Source: Natrialba magadii ATCC 43099 (GTDB lineage: Archaea; Halobacteriota; Halobacteria; Halobacteriales; Natrialbaceae). Taken from it: a DNA stretch of 64,000 nt. Shown one piece after another: positions 8,303 through 16,935 of the stretch. Location: positions 1,054,001 to 1,118,000 of the forward strand of contig NC_013922.1 in NCBI RefSeq assembly GCF_000025625.1, read 5' to 3'. The translations under genes were made by a program, and so were the position numbers. The notes beneath the pieces were generated by a model. That model searched no databases, was not told the DNA's origin, and was given only the letters and a program-made list of their open reading frames with translations. The number at the start of each line of letters is the position of its first letter. The stretch's first letter is position 1.

Positions 8303-9148
8303 ATGAAAGCAGTCTACGCGACAGACCTGTCTGCAGCCAGTGAAGCCGCGATCGAAACCGAGACGTGTCTCGACTGTCTCGGCCGAATCGGCGTCGATGA
8401 ACTCCATCTCGTCACGGTCGTTCCGGACAACGTCCACGCCGGAACGCCTGGCATCGATCACGTGAAGCGGCGGCGACGAACACTCGAGCGCTATCAGCAG
8501 GTGATCGAAGCGGTCGGACTCGGTGTCGAAACCCACGTCGTCCGTGGGACACCCCATCGTCGGATCAACGGCATCGCGGAATCGATCGGAGCCGACCTGT
8601 CGATCGTCGGGTCACGTGGGAAGAGTCCACTCGAGAACCGACTTATCGGATCGACGACGCGGAACCTCGCACGGACGACGGTCGTTCCGTTGCTCGTCAA
8701 CCGAATCGAACGCGGGGTCGATGAGCCACAACTCGTCGAGAAACACCTGTTCGAACGAACGCTGTACGCGACGGACTTCTCCGAGAACGCGGACCGCGCC
8801 TTCGAGTCGTTCTCCTATCTCCATCACGCGACCCAGGAGGCGACGCTCGTCCACGTCCAGACAGAAACCAGTCCAGGTCCTGACGGGGATGACGACCCCG
8901 AGCAGCGACTCGCCGAACTAGCTGGTCGACTCGAGGAGTGGGGTGTCGATGCCACCACGGACGTTCGAGACGGTGATCCCGTCGACGAAATCCTCGCGGC
9001 CGAGACCGAATACGAACCGACGACGACCTTGCTCGGCTCGCGTGGCCGGAGTCGGATCCGGCGACTGCTGCTTGGGAGCGTCTCCGAATCGGTCATCGCG
9101 AACGCAGACGGGAACGTCCTCCTCGTTCCGCCGGGACGAACCGCCTGA
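8303..9148 (+). CDS. Tandem universal stress protein (two Usp domains)
   Basis: 281-aa protein made of two UspA-like domains, about residues 1-140 and 150-280. Each ends in the ATP-binding signature G-x2-G-x9-G-S/T: GSRGKSPLENRLIGSTT in the first and GSRGRSRIRRLLLGSVSE in the second. Both halves begin with the typical VYATDLS / LYATDFSE strand. Soluble, presumably nucleotide-binding, stress related. It is divergently oriented to the Bat-type regulator with 279 bases between, a region in which I saw no clear TATA box. Confidence 0.92.
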   Translation: MKAVYATDLSAASEAAIETETCLDCLGRIGVDELHLVTVVPDNVHAGTPGIDHVKRRRRTLERYQQVIEAVGLGVETHVVRGTPHRRINGIAESIGADLSIVGSRGKSPLENRLIGSTTRNLARTTVVPLLVNRIERGVDEPQLVEKHLFERTLYATDFSENADRAFESFSYLHHATQEATLVHVQTETSPGPDGDDDPEQRLAELAGRLEEWGVDATTDVRDGDPVDEILAAETEYEPTTTLLGSRGRSRIRRLLLGSVSESVIANADGNVLLVPPGRTA

Positions 9149-9328
9149 TCGACTCGCTTTCTGGTTACACCGACTGCAGCCGCTACTTGCGCAATCTGCG
9201 GACGACGGATAGTTGATGAGGCGGACGAGGCTGTCGGAGAAGGAGTTCCATCGTGTTCCTATCGTTCTCTCGAGACCGATCCACCCGTTCACTGCAGCTA
9301 CGAACTGCTCAGCAATTAGTTACAAACG

Positions 9329-9601
9329 TTAAGCCTCCTCTACTGTCAATTTGGAATTTGTCATTTCCACCTGGTACCCCTCAATATCGAGGCGCACAGA
9401 AACGTCTCCATCGCCGGACACTAGTTTATCGAGGGCATCAGGATCAACGTGGTCGTATAATCTAATTCCACGATCTATTGAAAGCGATTCTGGTTCGACC
9501 TCTTCAAACGTTGCAATCGCTTCGGTAGTTACGAGACTCGGTTTCGAGTTTCTGTTCTCATCTCGCAGGCTAACCTCTATTGTCTCGCTAGACTCCCCCA
9601 T
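9329..9601 (-). CDS. HalOD1 domain protein
   Basis: 90-aa protein from the ATG at 9601 (MGESSETIEVS); an in-frame ATG five codons upstream is possible. Its body matches the halobacterial output domain 1 pattern: an N-terminal strand, a helix (TEAIATFEEVEPESLS), then RLYDHVDPDALDKLV and a final pair of strands (VSVRLDIEGYQVEMT). HalOD1 is often attached to receiver domains in haloarchaeal signalling; here it stands alone, so it may be a downstream partner of a response regulator. Molecular function is not established. Confidence 0.75.
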   Translation of the reverse strand: MGESSETIEVSLRDENRNSKPSLVTTEAIATFEEVEPESLSIDRGIRLYDHVDPDALDKLVSGDGDVSVRLDIEGYQVEMTNSKLTVEEA

Positions 9602-9789
9602 GACTAGTGGTATCATCGGCGGCGGATTGTTTGTTCTGGTTTGACCATCGAAACCGGTCTCTGGTCCACTGTACTACCTGTAAGTACCGTTTGATGGGAA
9701 TTATGAGGAGACAGACGAACGGTTGCCTTCAGGCTGTGTCAGATATTAACACGGACCGAGACAGAAAAACCACGAAGGGACGGTGGTCG

Positions 9790-12111
9790 TCAGTTGAACA
9801 GATGATTCATCAACAGCCGCTGGAGAAGGCCGGAACGACGGCCGTCGTGGGTCTGGACCATAACGGCAGTCGTGTCCACACGTTCGACGAGTCGATTACC
9901 CGGACGCCCGAGGAGCCGTGCGCTCATTCCGGTGCGGTCGATGCCAGTTACGAGCAGGTCGGCATCGCCGACGAATCGCGCCAGGCCAGCGATCTCGTCG
10001 TCGGTCTCGATGACGGTCGATCGGGCCGGTACCGTCAGTATCGAGAACAGTTCTTCGTGATACCGTTCGATCGTCTCGCGCTGGCTCTCCGGGGCGTCCG
10101 CCGAAATCGCCTGCAAGAGATTGATTTCGGCACCCGTCTCCTCGGCGACCGCGTCGGCGAACAGCAACTTCAGTGGATCGTAGGCCCCGCGGTTGGCGAC
10201 GACGGTAACTTCGTCCGCGCCGTCGAAGCCGTCGTCGTCGACCAGCAGCACGTCACAGGGTGCGTTCTCGAGTAGCCAGTCAGTACCACCGCCGAACAGC
10301 CGCTGGTGGAACTGTGCCCGGTCGCGTTCGGCAACGATCAGATCGTAGTTGCCGTAGGTAGCGAAGTCGACGATTGCCCGGTTGTGATCTTCGCTGTCGA
10401 TCTCCCGGTACTCGATACGCGTGTCCGTCACCGGTCGCCGATCGTCGTCCGTGGCTCCGCCGGACGTGCGTGCCGGTCGATGGACGTCGTGATTCTCGGG
10501 GAACCACGACGGGGTCTCGTCACCGGAGGGAAGCCACTCGGGCGGATCGTCCGCGAACACGTCGGCGTGATCGCCGTCGAACATCCGATGGGGGACGTCG
10601 ACGAACTCCACGACCGAAACCGTCGTCGACCGGAGCCGTCCCATGTCGGTTGCCATCCGAAGCAGATCACGTCTGGCATCGGGAGACGTATTATCGGTAA
10701 TCGCCACGAGAACGTCGTACTCCTCGTCCGACTCGAACAGTTCTCGCGTTCGGTCGAGCGCACTTCGGCTGACGTTCTCTCGAGCGCCGGCCCGTGCTGC
10801 TCCTTCCCGGTCGATCCGTGGTCGGGCGTAGCCAACGTACCAGGCAATCGAGACGAGCGTGATGGCGACTGCGCCGAGGAACGGGACCGTTCCCATCTGC
10901 GTGAGGACGATCACGCCGCCGCCCATCCCGACGAGTTGGGTCCAGGGATACAGCGGCGCGACGAACTCGGGATCGTAGTCGTCGACAACACCTTCACGGA
11001 AGCCCACGACGGCCAGGTTTACGAGGATGAACACGAGGATCTGGAACGCCGATCCGAACTTCGCGACCTGTTCGATCGGCAGCGTCGCGATCATGACCAT
11101 CATCACGCCGCCAGTGACGGCGACCGCGAATGCGGGGGTCTTGAATCGGTCGTGAAGGTGTTCGAATCGTTCGGGAACGAGGCCGTCGCGGGCCATCGCG
11201 AACGGGAATCGCGAGGCAGACAGCAGGCCTGCATTCGCCGTCGATGCCAGTGCTAGCAGCGCCGCGATAACGATTATCACCGCACCAAACTCGCCCAGGA
11301 CAGCCTCGGCCGCGTACGCGATCGACGCGACCTCTTCACCACCCTCGGGAACGAACCCGCCACCGGGTGAGAGGTCGGGTGCGACACCGATGGCGACGTA
11401 GACGATCAGCACGTAGAGGGCGGTCGTTACCAGCAGCGAACCGATCATCGCTCGCGGAATCGTCGTTCCGGGGTCTTTGACCTCTTCGGCGACCGCAGCG
11501 ACCTTGATCACCCCAGCGTAGGAGACGAACACGAGTCCCGTCGCTGCGAGGATTCCCTCGGATGCGAGATCGAACGAGCCAGCAGTCTGCGATGGCGTCA
11601 CGTCGGGGAGGCCACCGACCACGAAGTACCCCATAGCCAGCACCATCACGCCGACGATCGCAAACTGGAGGCTGCCGGTGCTTTTCGTACTGACGACGTT
11701 CAGGATCGTAAACAGCAGCGCCAGCCCGAGCGCGATCGGAAGAATGTACTCCGCGAGCCCGGGTGCGACGTAGACGAGGTACGGGATGCCGCCGATCAGC
11801 GCGAGTGCGCCTTTGAACGAGAGCATGAACCAGTTCCCGATACCGGCGATCGTCCCGAGCAATGGCCCCATTCCCCGCTCGACGTAGACGTACGAGCCGC
11901 CGTCTTCCGGCATCGCCGTTGCCATCTCGGACGCCGACAACGCTGCCGGCAACACGAGCAGTCCTGCGATCAGGTAGGCGAGGACCACTGCCGGGCCAGC
12001 CGACGCATACGCGATTCCCGGGAGGATGAAGATGCCGCTCCCGACCATCGCACCGATCGCGATCGCTGTCGTCGCTGGGAGACCGAGATCGCGCTGCAAA
12101 TCGCTCGTCAT
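9790..12111 (-). CDS. APC-family amino-acid transporter fused to Usp domains
   Basis: 773-aa integral membrane transporter with a cytoplasmic regulatory tail. Residues ~10-430 are a 12-helix amino acid-polyamine-cation permease, with the family's helix-1 motif AIGAMVGSGIFILPG and GGSYVYVERGMG. Residues ~475-770 hold two Usp-type alpha/beta domains (EYDVLVAITDN; DEVTVVANRGAYD; near the end LLVTGIDRTGMSARLLGRPG). Such fusions are common in haloarchaea and may gate transport by nucleotide binding. The substrate (probably a cationic or branched amino acid) cannot be read from the sequence. The stress-protein and HalOD1 genes lie just downstream. The 617 bases before its start contain two hairpin repeats. 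Confidence 0.9.
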   Translation of the reverse strand: MTSDLQRDLGLPATTAIAIGAMVGSGIFILPGIAYASAGPAVVLAYLIAGLLVLPAALSASEMATAMPEDGGSYVYVERGMGPLLGTIAGIGNWFMLSFKGALALIGGIPYLVYVAPGLAEYILPIALGLALLFTILNVVSTKSTGSLQFAIVGVMVLAMGYFVVGGLPDVTPSQTAGSFDLASEGILAATGLVFVSYAGVIKVAAVAEEVKDPGTTIPRAMIGSLLVTTALYVLIVYVAIGVAPDLSPGGGFVPEGGEEVASIAYAAEAVLGEFGAVIIVIAALLALASTANAGLLSASRFPFAMARDGLVPERFEHLHDRFKTPAFAVAVTGGVMMVMIATLPIEQVAKFGSAFQILVFILVNLAVVGFREGVVDDYDPEFVAPLYPWTQLVGMGGGVIVLTQMGTVPFLGAVAITLVSIAWYVGYARPRIDREGAARAGARENVSRSALDRTRELFESDEEYDVLVAITDNTSPDARRDLLRMATDMGRLRSTTVSVVEFVDVPHRMFDGDHADVFADDPPEWLPSGDETPSWFPENHDVHRPARTSGGATDDDRRPVTDTRIEYREIDSEDHNRAIVDFATYGNYDLIVAERDRAQFHQRLFGGGTDWLLENAPCDVLLVDDDGFDGADEVTVVANRGAYDPLKLLFADAVAEETGAEINLLQAISADAPESQRETIERYHEELFSILTVPARSTVIETDDEIAGLARFVGDADLLVTGIDRTGMSARLLGRPGNRLVERVDTTAVMVQTHDGRRSGLLQRLLMNHLFN

Positions 12112-12195
12112 CGCTTGCCATCACCTCGCCTGGAGCTGCCGGTCGTGACTCTCCGGTCTCTCGTCGGCCGTTGCTGGCACAGTCGTCCCCACTCG

Positions 12196-12264
12196 TACTG
12201 CCGGATCTGGGGGTTCGCTGTTCCAACCTGTCGAACGCTCGTCAGTGGTCTCTGTCCGGCAGTA
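12196..12264. repeat. Short hairpin element with TACTGCCGGA ends
   Basis: A perfect 10-bp inverted repeat: TACTGCCGGA at 12196-12205 and TCCGGCAGTA at 12255-12264, enclosing 49 bases. The same terminal sequence bounds the longer elements at 12589-12698 and 50727-50835, so this may be an internally deleted relative. Confidence 0.6.
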
Positions 12265-12588
12265 TCACTACGAGACCGGAAGTAACAGGTCGTGCACCGA
12301 TTCCATCGTGTTCGTGTCATTGTATATGAGTGTGTGTCTAGATTCGTTCTGATTACAGCGTTGAGTCTGTGAAGTGGGCGCTCAATCGTGTGGCATGAAA
12401 CCGCTTGATAGCCTTATCGTCCGCGTCCGTCTGCGCGAGTAACGTCGTGCAGTCACTGCCCTGCAATCCGTGATCGCTGGCCCACACATCAGCCGTGCCG
12501 TTCTGGTGGGTGTACAGGCCAACGATACAGCCGACGGGAATCACGGCGAAACACGCAGCAGTGCGGTATCGATGGCCCCGGGTAGTTC

Positions 12589-12698
12589 ATACTGCCGGAC
12601 AAAACGATACATACGCCGATCGCACTCGAGACGCCGTCGCGGGACGCGACAGGTGCCGAGACGTGATCGAATGTATGCTGGCTGTTGTCCGGTAGTAG
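12589..12698. mobile_element. MITE-like hairpin element, TACTGCCGGAC type, copy 1
   Basis: Left end ATACTGCCGGACAA and right end TTGTCCGGTAGTAG (12685-12698) are inverted repeats with few mismatches. Internal segments (CATAC near the left, GTATG near the right, and CGATCGC/GTGATCG) also pair, so the entire ~110 bp can fold. Length and ends match the element at 50727-50835 while the interiors differ. There is no coding capacity and no convincing target-site duplication. Confidence 0.5.
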
Positions 12699-12728
12699 CA
12701 GTGCTGTGCTGTCGTCCCCGCGGAGACA

Positions 12729-13778
12729 TCAGTCGCCTCCGTCAAGGGTCGTTTGCGCGTGTGATTCGTCCGATCCGGTTTGCTGAACGACCTGGTAGAG
12801 GATCATCGCGGCGACGAAAAACGACGACCCGACTAACAGGAGGACGCTCACGAACTCGAGCGAACCGGTGCCGAGCCAGTCGGAGAGTTCGGAAAGCGCG
12901 ATGCCGATACTGGCAAACACCATCATGAGCCCGAAGTAGACGATCACGTCGTTCTCCTCGACGATCGTCGTCGCCGCGGAGCCGATCTTGGCGCCGAGGG
13001 CGCTGCCGACCAGCAACAGCGAGACGACTGTCAGGTCGACGCTGCCGGACATGCCGTAGGTGAAGGTTCCGAACGCACCCGAGAACAGCCCGGCGAACAG
13101 GCTCGTCCCAACCGCGGCCGTCAGGGGTGTGCCGATCAGGTAGTGGATGGCGGGCATGCGGATGAAGCCGCCACCGACGCCGATCAGCCCCGAGACGAGA
13201 CCGACGCCGCCGCCCGCGCCGGAGATCGTCCACACCGAGGCCCGACCGCCGGAGGTCAACGAGATCATTGGTGGCACGTTGTACGACTGGATCTTCTGTC
13301 CGATCGCTGGGATCTCGTCGTTCGCGTCGCTCTCGTCGTCCGTGTCGCTCTCGTCGTTCGCGTCGCTCTCGTCGTTCTCGAGGTTGTAGGCGCGTCGCAG
13401 GAACAGCGCCCCAATCCCAGCGAGCAGGACAATGTACGCGATTCCTGTGACGACTTCGGCGATCCCCAGTGCCTCGAGGGCGAAGACGAGCCGACTGCCG
13501 AGTTCGATCCCGACCGAGAGGACGACGAACAGAATCGCACCGAGTTTGTAGTCGACCTGGCCGATGTCGTAGTGTTTCAATACGGCGATGACGGAGGTGC
13601 CGAAGTAAAACGCCAGCCCGCTGCCAATCGCAACCGAGGCCGGGTAGTCGAGGATCAACAGGGTCGGCGTGATCAGGAAGGATCCGCCCATCCCGAAGAA
13701 GCCGAATAACACGCCGACCATGAAGCCGAAGCTCACGAACAACGCGAGCAGCGGCAGGCTGAGTCCGAGTATCTCCAT
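12729..13778 (-). CDS. TSUP (TauE/SafE) family exporter, probably sulfite or other sulfur anion
   Basis: 349-aa membrane protein with two four-helix halves, each opened by a glycine-rich motif: GVLFGFFGMGGSFLITP at ~22-38 and GLVSGLIGVGGGFIRMP at ~190-206. This is the TauE/SafE fold, whose members export sulfite, sulfoacetate or related anions. The cytoplasmic linker contains a repeated acidic hexapeptide, DESDAN / DESDTD / DESDAN, encoded by an 18-bp tandem repeat at ~13316-13378. It is the last gene of a unit that begins with the rhodanese-dioxygenase fusion, and sulfite is that enzyme's expected product, which supports sulfite export. Starts at ATG 13778, three bases after the preceding stop. 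Confidence 0.88.
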   Translation of the reverse strand: MEILGLSLPLLALFVSFGFMVGVLFGFFGMGGSFLITPTLLILDYPASVAIGSGLAFYFGTSVIAVLKHYDIGQVDYKLGAILFVVLSVGIELGSRLVFALEALGIAEVVTGIAYIVLLAGIGALFLRRAYNLENDESDANDESDTDDESDANDEIPAIGQKIQSYNVPPMISLTSGGRASVWTISGAGGGVGLVSGLIGVGGGFIRMPAIHYLIGTPLTAAVGTSLFAGLFSGAFGTFTYGMSGSVDLTVVSLLLVGSALGAKIGSAATTIVEENDVIVYFGLMMVFASIGIALSELSDWLGTGSLEFVSVLLLVGSSFFVAAMILYQVVQQTGSDESHAQTTLDGGD

Positions 13779-13781
13779 CGA

Positions 13782-13919
13782 TTAGTTCACCTTGTCGGAG
13801 CGGATCGTCTTGATGATCGACTCGAGCCAGCCGTAGGCGACATAGAGGGCGATCGCCTGTACGAGGATGAAACCGACGACAGCGAACGCGCCGATGATTC
13901 CCCCTTCGATTCCGATCAT
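13782..13919 (-). CDS. 45-aa single-helix membrane protein in the sulfur operon
   Basis: Tiny protein MIGIEGGIIG...SDKVN: an N-terminal hydrophobic span (GAFAVVGFILVQAIALYVAY) followed by a basic amphipathic tail (ESIIKTIRSDK). It sits between the rhodanese-dioxygenase gene (stop 13947) and the TauE-like exporter (start 13778), with gaps of 27 and 3 bases, so it is certainly co-transcribed. Similar tiny membrane proteins recur next to TSUP exporters in haloarchaea (I believe DUF7512, not verified). A transporter subunit or stabiliser is a guess. Confidence 0.75.
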   Translation of the reverse strand: MIGIEGGIIGAFAVVGFILVQAIALYVAYGWLESIIKTIRSDKVN

Positions 13920-13946
13920 AGTCGTGTAGATAGGCGTGTCCTCGAA

Positions 13947-15122
13947 TTAATCGTCAGCGACAGCGCTGTCTTCGGTCGCGGCACAGCGGTTGGGACCAAG
14001 CTCGAGTTCGTTACGCTCGTCCTCGTCGTCGGGTTCGTAGACGCCGAGGTTCGTCTTGATGACCTTCTCGTAGTTCGGAGGCTTGGATGGGAGGTTGTCG
14101 AACATGTGTTCGACGAACTCGTCTTCCTCGAGTTGGATGATTTCGTTTTTCGCCCAGATCTCGCCGACGGTCGAGAACATCGGCATGCCGGGTTCGACGT
14201 CGATGTACTCGCCGCAGTTGGTCAGCGAGAAGTGTCCGGGCAGGATTTTGACGTGATCGGGCATCGTGGCGATCTTGTGCTGGAGCGTCTCGTACTGGAC
14301 GCGAGCGCCGGATTTGGCGTCTTCGCCGGCGAACTGGAGTTCGGTGCGCCCGATCGATTCGACGAACAACGTATCACCGGTCAGCAGTGCCTCGTCCTCG
14401 ACGAGATAGGCGGTCATACCGGTCGTGTGGCCCGGCGTATGAACCGCCTTGATGGACACGTCGCCGACCTCGACGGTCTCGTTGGGTTCGATCGGGTCGA
14501 ACTCGAACTGTGGATCACGTGTGTTGGCGGGCTCGCCGAGGTGGTACGGAACGCCATACTTCTCGGCAAGGCCTCGTCCCGCGGAGATGTGATCGGCGTG
14601 GATATGGGTGTCGAAGACGCGATCGATCTCGTAGCCGCGTTCGGCGGCAGCGTCCTCGAAGGCGTCGGTCGCACGGGTGACGTCGACGAGCGCGGCCTTG
14701 CCGGTGCGCTTCGAACCGATCAGGTAGCCCAGACAGCCCTTCGCACGACGCTGCAACTGGAGGAGTTCGAGGTCATCCCGCGTGGTCGCGATTGGGACGA
14801 CATCGTAGACCAGGCTCCAGTCTTCCATCCCGCCCTCGACGTGGGCGACGTTCTCGAATCCCTCGACCTCATCGAGGTACGCGGCGAACTTGCCAGCCGA
14901 GCGCCCCGTTGCACACGTGACGACGATCTCGTCGTTCGTGTCGTACGCTTCGGGGTCGAAGTCACCAACGAGTTCGTCGTCACTACCGGAGTACTCGACG
15001 TTTTCAGCCTCGGCGATGCGCCAGTCCTCGTAGTCTTCCGGTGCTCGCGTGTCAAAGAGCACGTCGAGGTTGTCAGCTTCGATTCGGTCTCGTAGCTCTG
15101 CTGCCGAAATGGCCTCTGGCAT
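13947..15122 (-). CDS. Rhodanese-persulfide dioxygenase (ETHE1-like MBL) fusion
   Basis: 391-aa two-domain enzyme. Residues ~1-110 are a rhodanese domain with catalytic C70 in VVTCATGRSAG. Residues ~115-360 are a metallo-beta-lactamase domain with DTHIHADHISAG (H173, H175, D177, H178), HTPGHTTG (H232), LLTGD (D250) and LPGHFS (H297). In ETHE1-type enzymes the equivalents of H173, H232 and D250 hold the iron. The expected reaction is oxidation of glutathione-like or low-molecular-weight persulfide to sulfite, with sulfur transfer by the rhodanese. Start taken at MPEAISAAEL; a start three codons earlier is equally possible. A TATA-like CTTAATATT on the minus strand (15158-15149) is ~30 bases before the ATG. 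Confidence 0.9.
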   Translation of the reverse strand: MPEAISAAELRDRIEADNLDVLFDTRAPEDYEDWRIAEAENVEYSGSDDELVGDFDPEAYDTNDEIVVTCATGRSAGKFAAYLDEVEGFENVAHVEGGMEDWSLVYDVVPIATTRDDLELLQLQRRAKGCLGYLIGSKRTGKAALVDVTRATDAFEDAAAERGYEIDRVFDTHIHADHISAGRGLAEKYGVPYHLGEPANTRDPQFEFDPIEPNETVEVGDVSIKAVHTPGHTTGMTAYLVEDEALLTGDTLFVESIGRTELQFAGEDAKSGARVQYETLQHKIATMPDHVKILPGHFSLTNCGEYIDVEPGMPMFSTVGEIWAKNEIIQLEEDEFVEHMFDNLPSKPPNYEKVIKTNLGVYEPDDEDERNELELGPNRCAATEDSAVADD

Positions 15123-15234
15123 ACAGTACAAACCTCGAACTGCCCAATATTAAGACTTCGAGCAGCCAGAATAATTGGTCCTTTCGGGCAGTCTGTGACG
15201 AACTCGGGGCAAGAAGGGACAGAAGTTGCCGACA

Positions 15235-15320
15235 CTATAGTAGCCACTGCAAGTCAATGCACACCTGATCGCCAGCCTGCTCGGCGATCAGTGTGTAAAT
15301 AGTTGCAGTTGTTACTATAG
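15235..15320. mobile_element. 86-bp MITE-like inverted-repeat element
   Basis: The two ends are CTATAGTAGCCACTGCAA and TTGCAGTTGTTACTATAG (16 of 18 positions pair). The centre is the perfect stem CTGATCGCC ... GGCGATCAG, so nearly all 86 bases fold into one hairpin. There is no coding capacity. It lies 4 bases after the flavoprotein stop codon and ~75 bases upstream of the TATA box of the rhodanese-dioxygenase gene. It resembles dispersed miniature elements of haloarchaea. The family and a target duplication could not be confirmed. Confidence 0.7.
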
Positions 15321-15324
15321 AATG

Positions 15325-16371
15325 TTACTTGGTATCAGGGTCGTCCGGAGAGTGTGCGTGACCGTCGTGTTCGACTGCCGTTGTGGCGAGTTCAGCGGAG
15401 AGTGCCGGCACGTCCGCATCAGTAACCGAACCCTCCGTCTCGAACTCCTCGAGTGAACGCGGAAATGCTCGTAGTTCTTTGTGGATGGTAATGCCGGCGA
15501 TTGCGCCCTCACCCATCGCAACCGGAATCTGGCTGTATCCCGGCGTGAGGTCACCGACCGCGTAGACGCCGTCGACCGACGTCTGGCCGTGGTCGTCGAC
15601 GGCGACGGAACCGTCTTCGGTGCGCTCTATGTCGAGTCCCTCGACGACCTCGTCGTGGTAGTCTGAACCATACATTGGGAAGCCGCCGCTGTAGGCACGA
15701 ACCTGCCCGTCTTCGAACTCGAAGGATTCGAGCCAGCCGTCGTCGTTCTTGTTCATCCCTGTTATTTCTGCAGTGACGACATCGACAGGATGGTACTCGA
15801 GCATCGTCGCCGTCTCGTCGCTCCAGGACGGGTCCTCGCCTCGGGTGAGCAAGTCGACGTCGTCGGTGAAGTTCAACAGAATCATCGCGACGTGTGCGCC
15901 AGCCTCGCCCGCCCCCATCACGTAGACCGGTTCGTCGACGAACATGAAGGCATCACAGAGGAGGCAGTAGTGCAGTCCCCGACCGGTCGGCGGGAGCGGT
16001 GGATCGGGCCGTTTGTCGGCAAAGCCCGTTGCGAGAACGACCCGAGAGACCCGATAGGATTCAGCATCCGTCTCGACGCGGAAGCCGTCATCGGCCGCCT
16101 CGCCGAGTGGCGTCACCGACTCGACGAACCCCCGTTCGACATCGGCGCCATATCCCTGTACCTGTTCGCGGGCGGTCTGTAGCAGTTCGTTGCCCGAGAC
16201 CGCTTCCGTGATCCCGATCACGTTGTGCGTCTCTTGCATCATTGCGGCACGTCCACCGCCCCGGTCGATGACCACTGTATCGAGTGCCAACCGTGTCGTG
16301 TACAGCGCACTCGTCAACCCAGCGGGCCCGCCACCGACGACTGCAACGTCGTAATCGAATCCCGTATGCAT
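15325..16371 (-). CDS. Thioredoxin-reductase-like FAD/NAD(P) oxidoreductase
   Basis: 348-aa class-II pyridine nucleotide-disulfide oxidoreductase. N-terminal FAD motif VAVVGGGPAGLTSALYT (about 9-25), central redox motif YCLLCDAF with C136 and C139 as CxxC, NAD(P) site VYVMGAGEAGAHVA, and the closing FAD motif GVYAVGDLTPGYSQIP. The tail after residue ~310 is His/Asp rich. Thioredoxin reductases have CATC at the active site; CLLC is unusual. It may reduce a thioredoxin-like partner or persulfide-type substrate. It stands between peroxiredoxin and rhodanese-dioxygenase genes on the same strand. A/T-rich ATTTTTAC ~28 bases upstream could be its TATA box. Confidence 0.88.
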   Translation of the reverse strand: MHTGFDYDVAVVGGGPAGLTSALYTTRLALDTVVIDRGGGRAAMMQETHNVIGITEAVSGNELLQTAREQVQGYGADVERGFVESVTPLGEAADDGFRVETDAESYRVSRVVLATGFADKRPDPPLPPTGRGLHYCLLCDAFMFVDEPVYVMGAGEAGAHVAMILLNFTDDVDLLTRGEDPSWSDETATMLEYHPVDVVTAEITGMNKNDDGWLESFEFEDGQVRAYSGGFPMYGSDYHDEVVEGLDIERTEDGSVAVDDHGQTSVDGVYAVGDLTPGYSQIPVAMGEGAIAGITIHKELRAFPRSLEEFETEGSVTDADVPALSAELATTAVEHDGHAHSPDDPDTK

Positions 16372-16474
16372 GTGTCGAAAGATGTCGTCGGACAGGTAAA
16401 AATGTATCCTAACGGGTGTCTAGTCCCTTCTCACGCGCCCTGCAACATCAGCGCAACCTCCACCTGGCGACGTG

Positions 16475-16777
16475 TTACTCGAGACACGCAGTTACCATCC
16501 GTTCGGAAACGTCTGGCCGACCCGTCGCGCTCATGGCCAGAACAATGCCGGCTGTCGAGAGGCCAGCTTCGTCGAGCGTGCGGGCCTCTGCTTCGGCGTC
16601 CGAGAGACCACGTTCGTAGTAGTGTTCGTTGATCCGATCGTGGTGCTGCCGGACGAGTTCGAGTGCGAACTGTTTGACTGACGACTGTTGGCCGTCAGTC
16701 GACGGGCCGCCGGCTGCAAGCTCGTTAATCCGTTCGACCAGCTCATCAGGGTCGCTGCTCACGGTAGCTTCACCCAT
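16475..16777 (-). CDS. Hypothetical 100-aa protein
   Basis: Acidic, helical protein (MGEATVSSDPDELVERINEL ... ) with a His-rich middle (RQHHDRINEHYYERG). No family recognised. The case for a real gene: haloarchaeal amino-acid composition, a TATA-like CGTATAAGT on the minus strand (16808-16800) ~27 bases before the ATG, and good fit between flavoprotein and peroxiredoxin genes on the same strand. A regulatory or partner role in the thiol/sulfur cluster is possible but unsupported. Confidence 0.6.
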   Translation of the reverse strand: MGEATVSSDPDELVERINELAAGGPSTDGQQSSVKQFALELVRQHHDRINEHYYERGLSDAEAEARTLDEAGLSTAGIVLAMSATGRPDVSERMVTACLE

Positions 16778-16935
16778 ACATCACTCTCGGTGGTGAAGCT
16801 ACTTATACGCTTTCGACAGACTGGCGGCTCAGACTCGTGTTGTCGCCGACAAAAATGAAACTGGCAGGGAGTGAGCCCGGTCTATCGTGGAACAGACTCA
16901 GCCGGGCAACTCACCGTCTCGTCACAGCGATTCGC

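Larger units (their letters stand above)
12112..12728. other. 617-bp intergenic region holding two hairpin elements
   Basis: Lies upstream of the APC transporter (minus) and downstream of the TSUP gene stop (minus). It carries inverted-repeat elements at 12196-12264 and 12589-12698. A 63-codon minus-strand frame at 12353-12544 has no recognisable feature and I do not call it. Confidence 0.55.

Noticed and set aside
12353-12544. 63-codon minus-strand frame
   Set aside because: No motif and no promoter; lies between hairpin elements.
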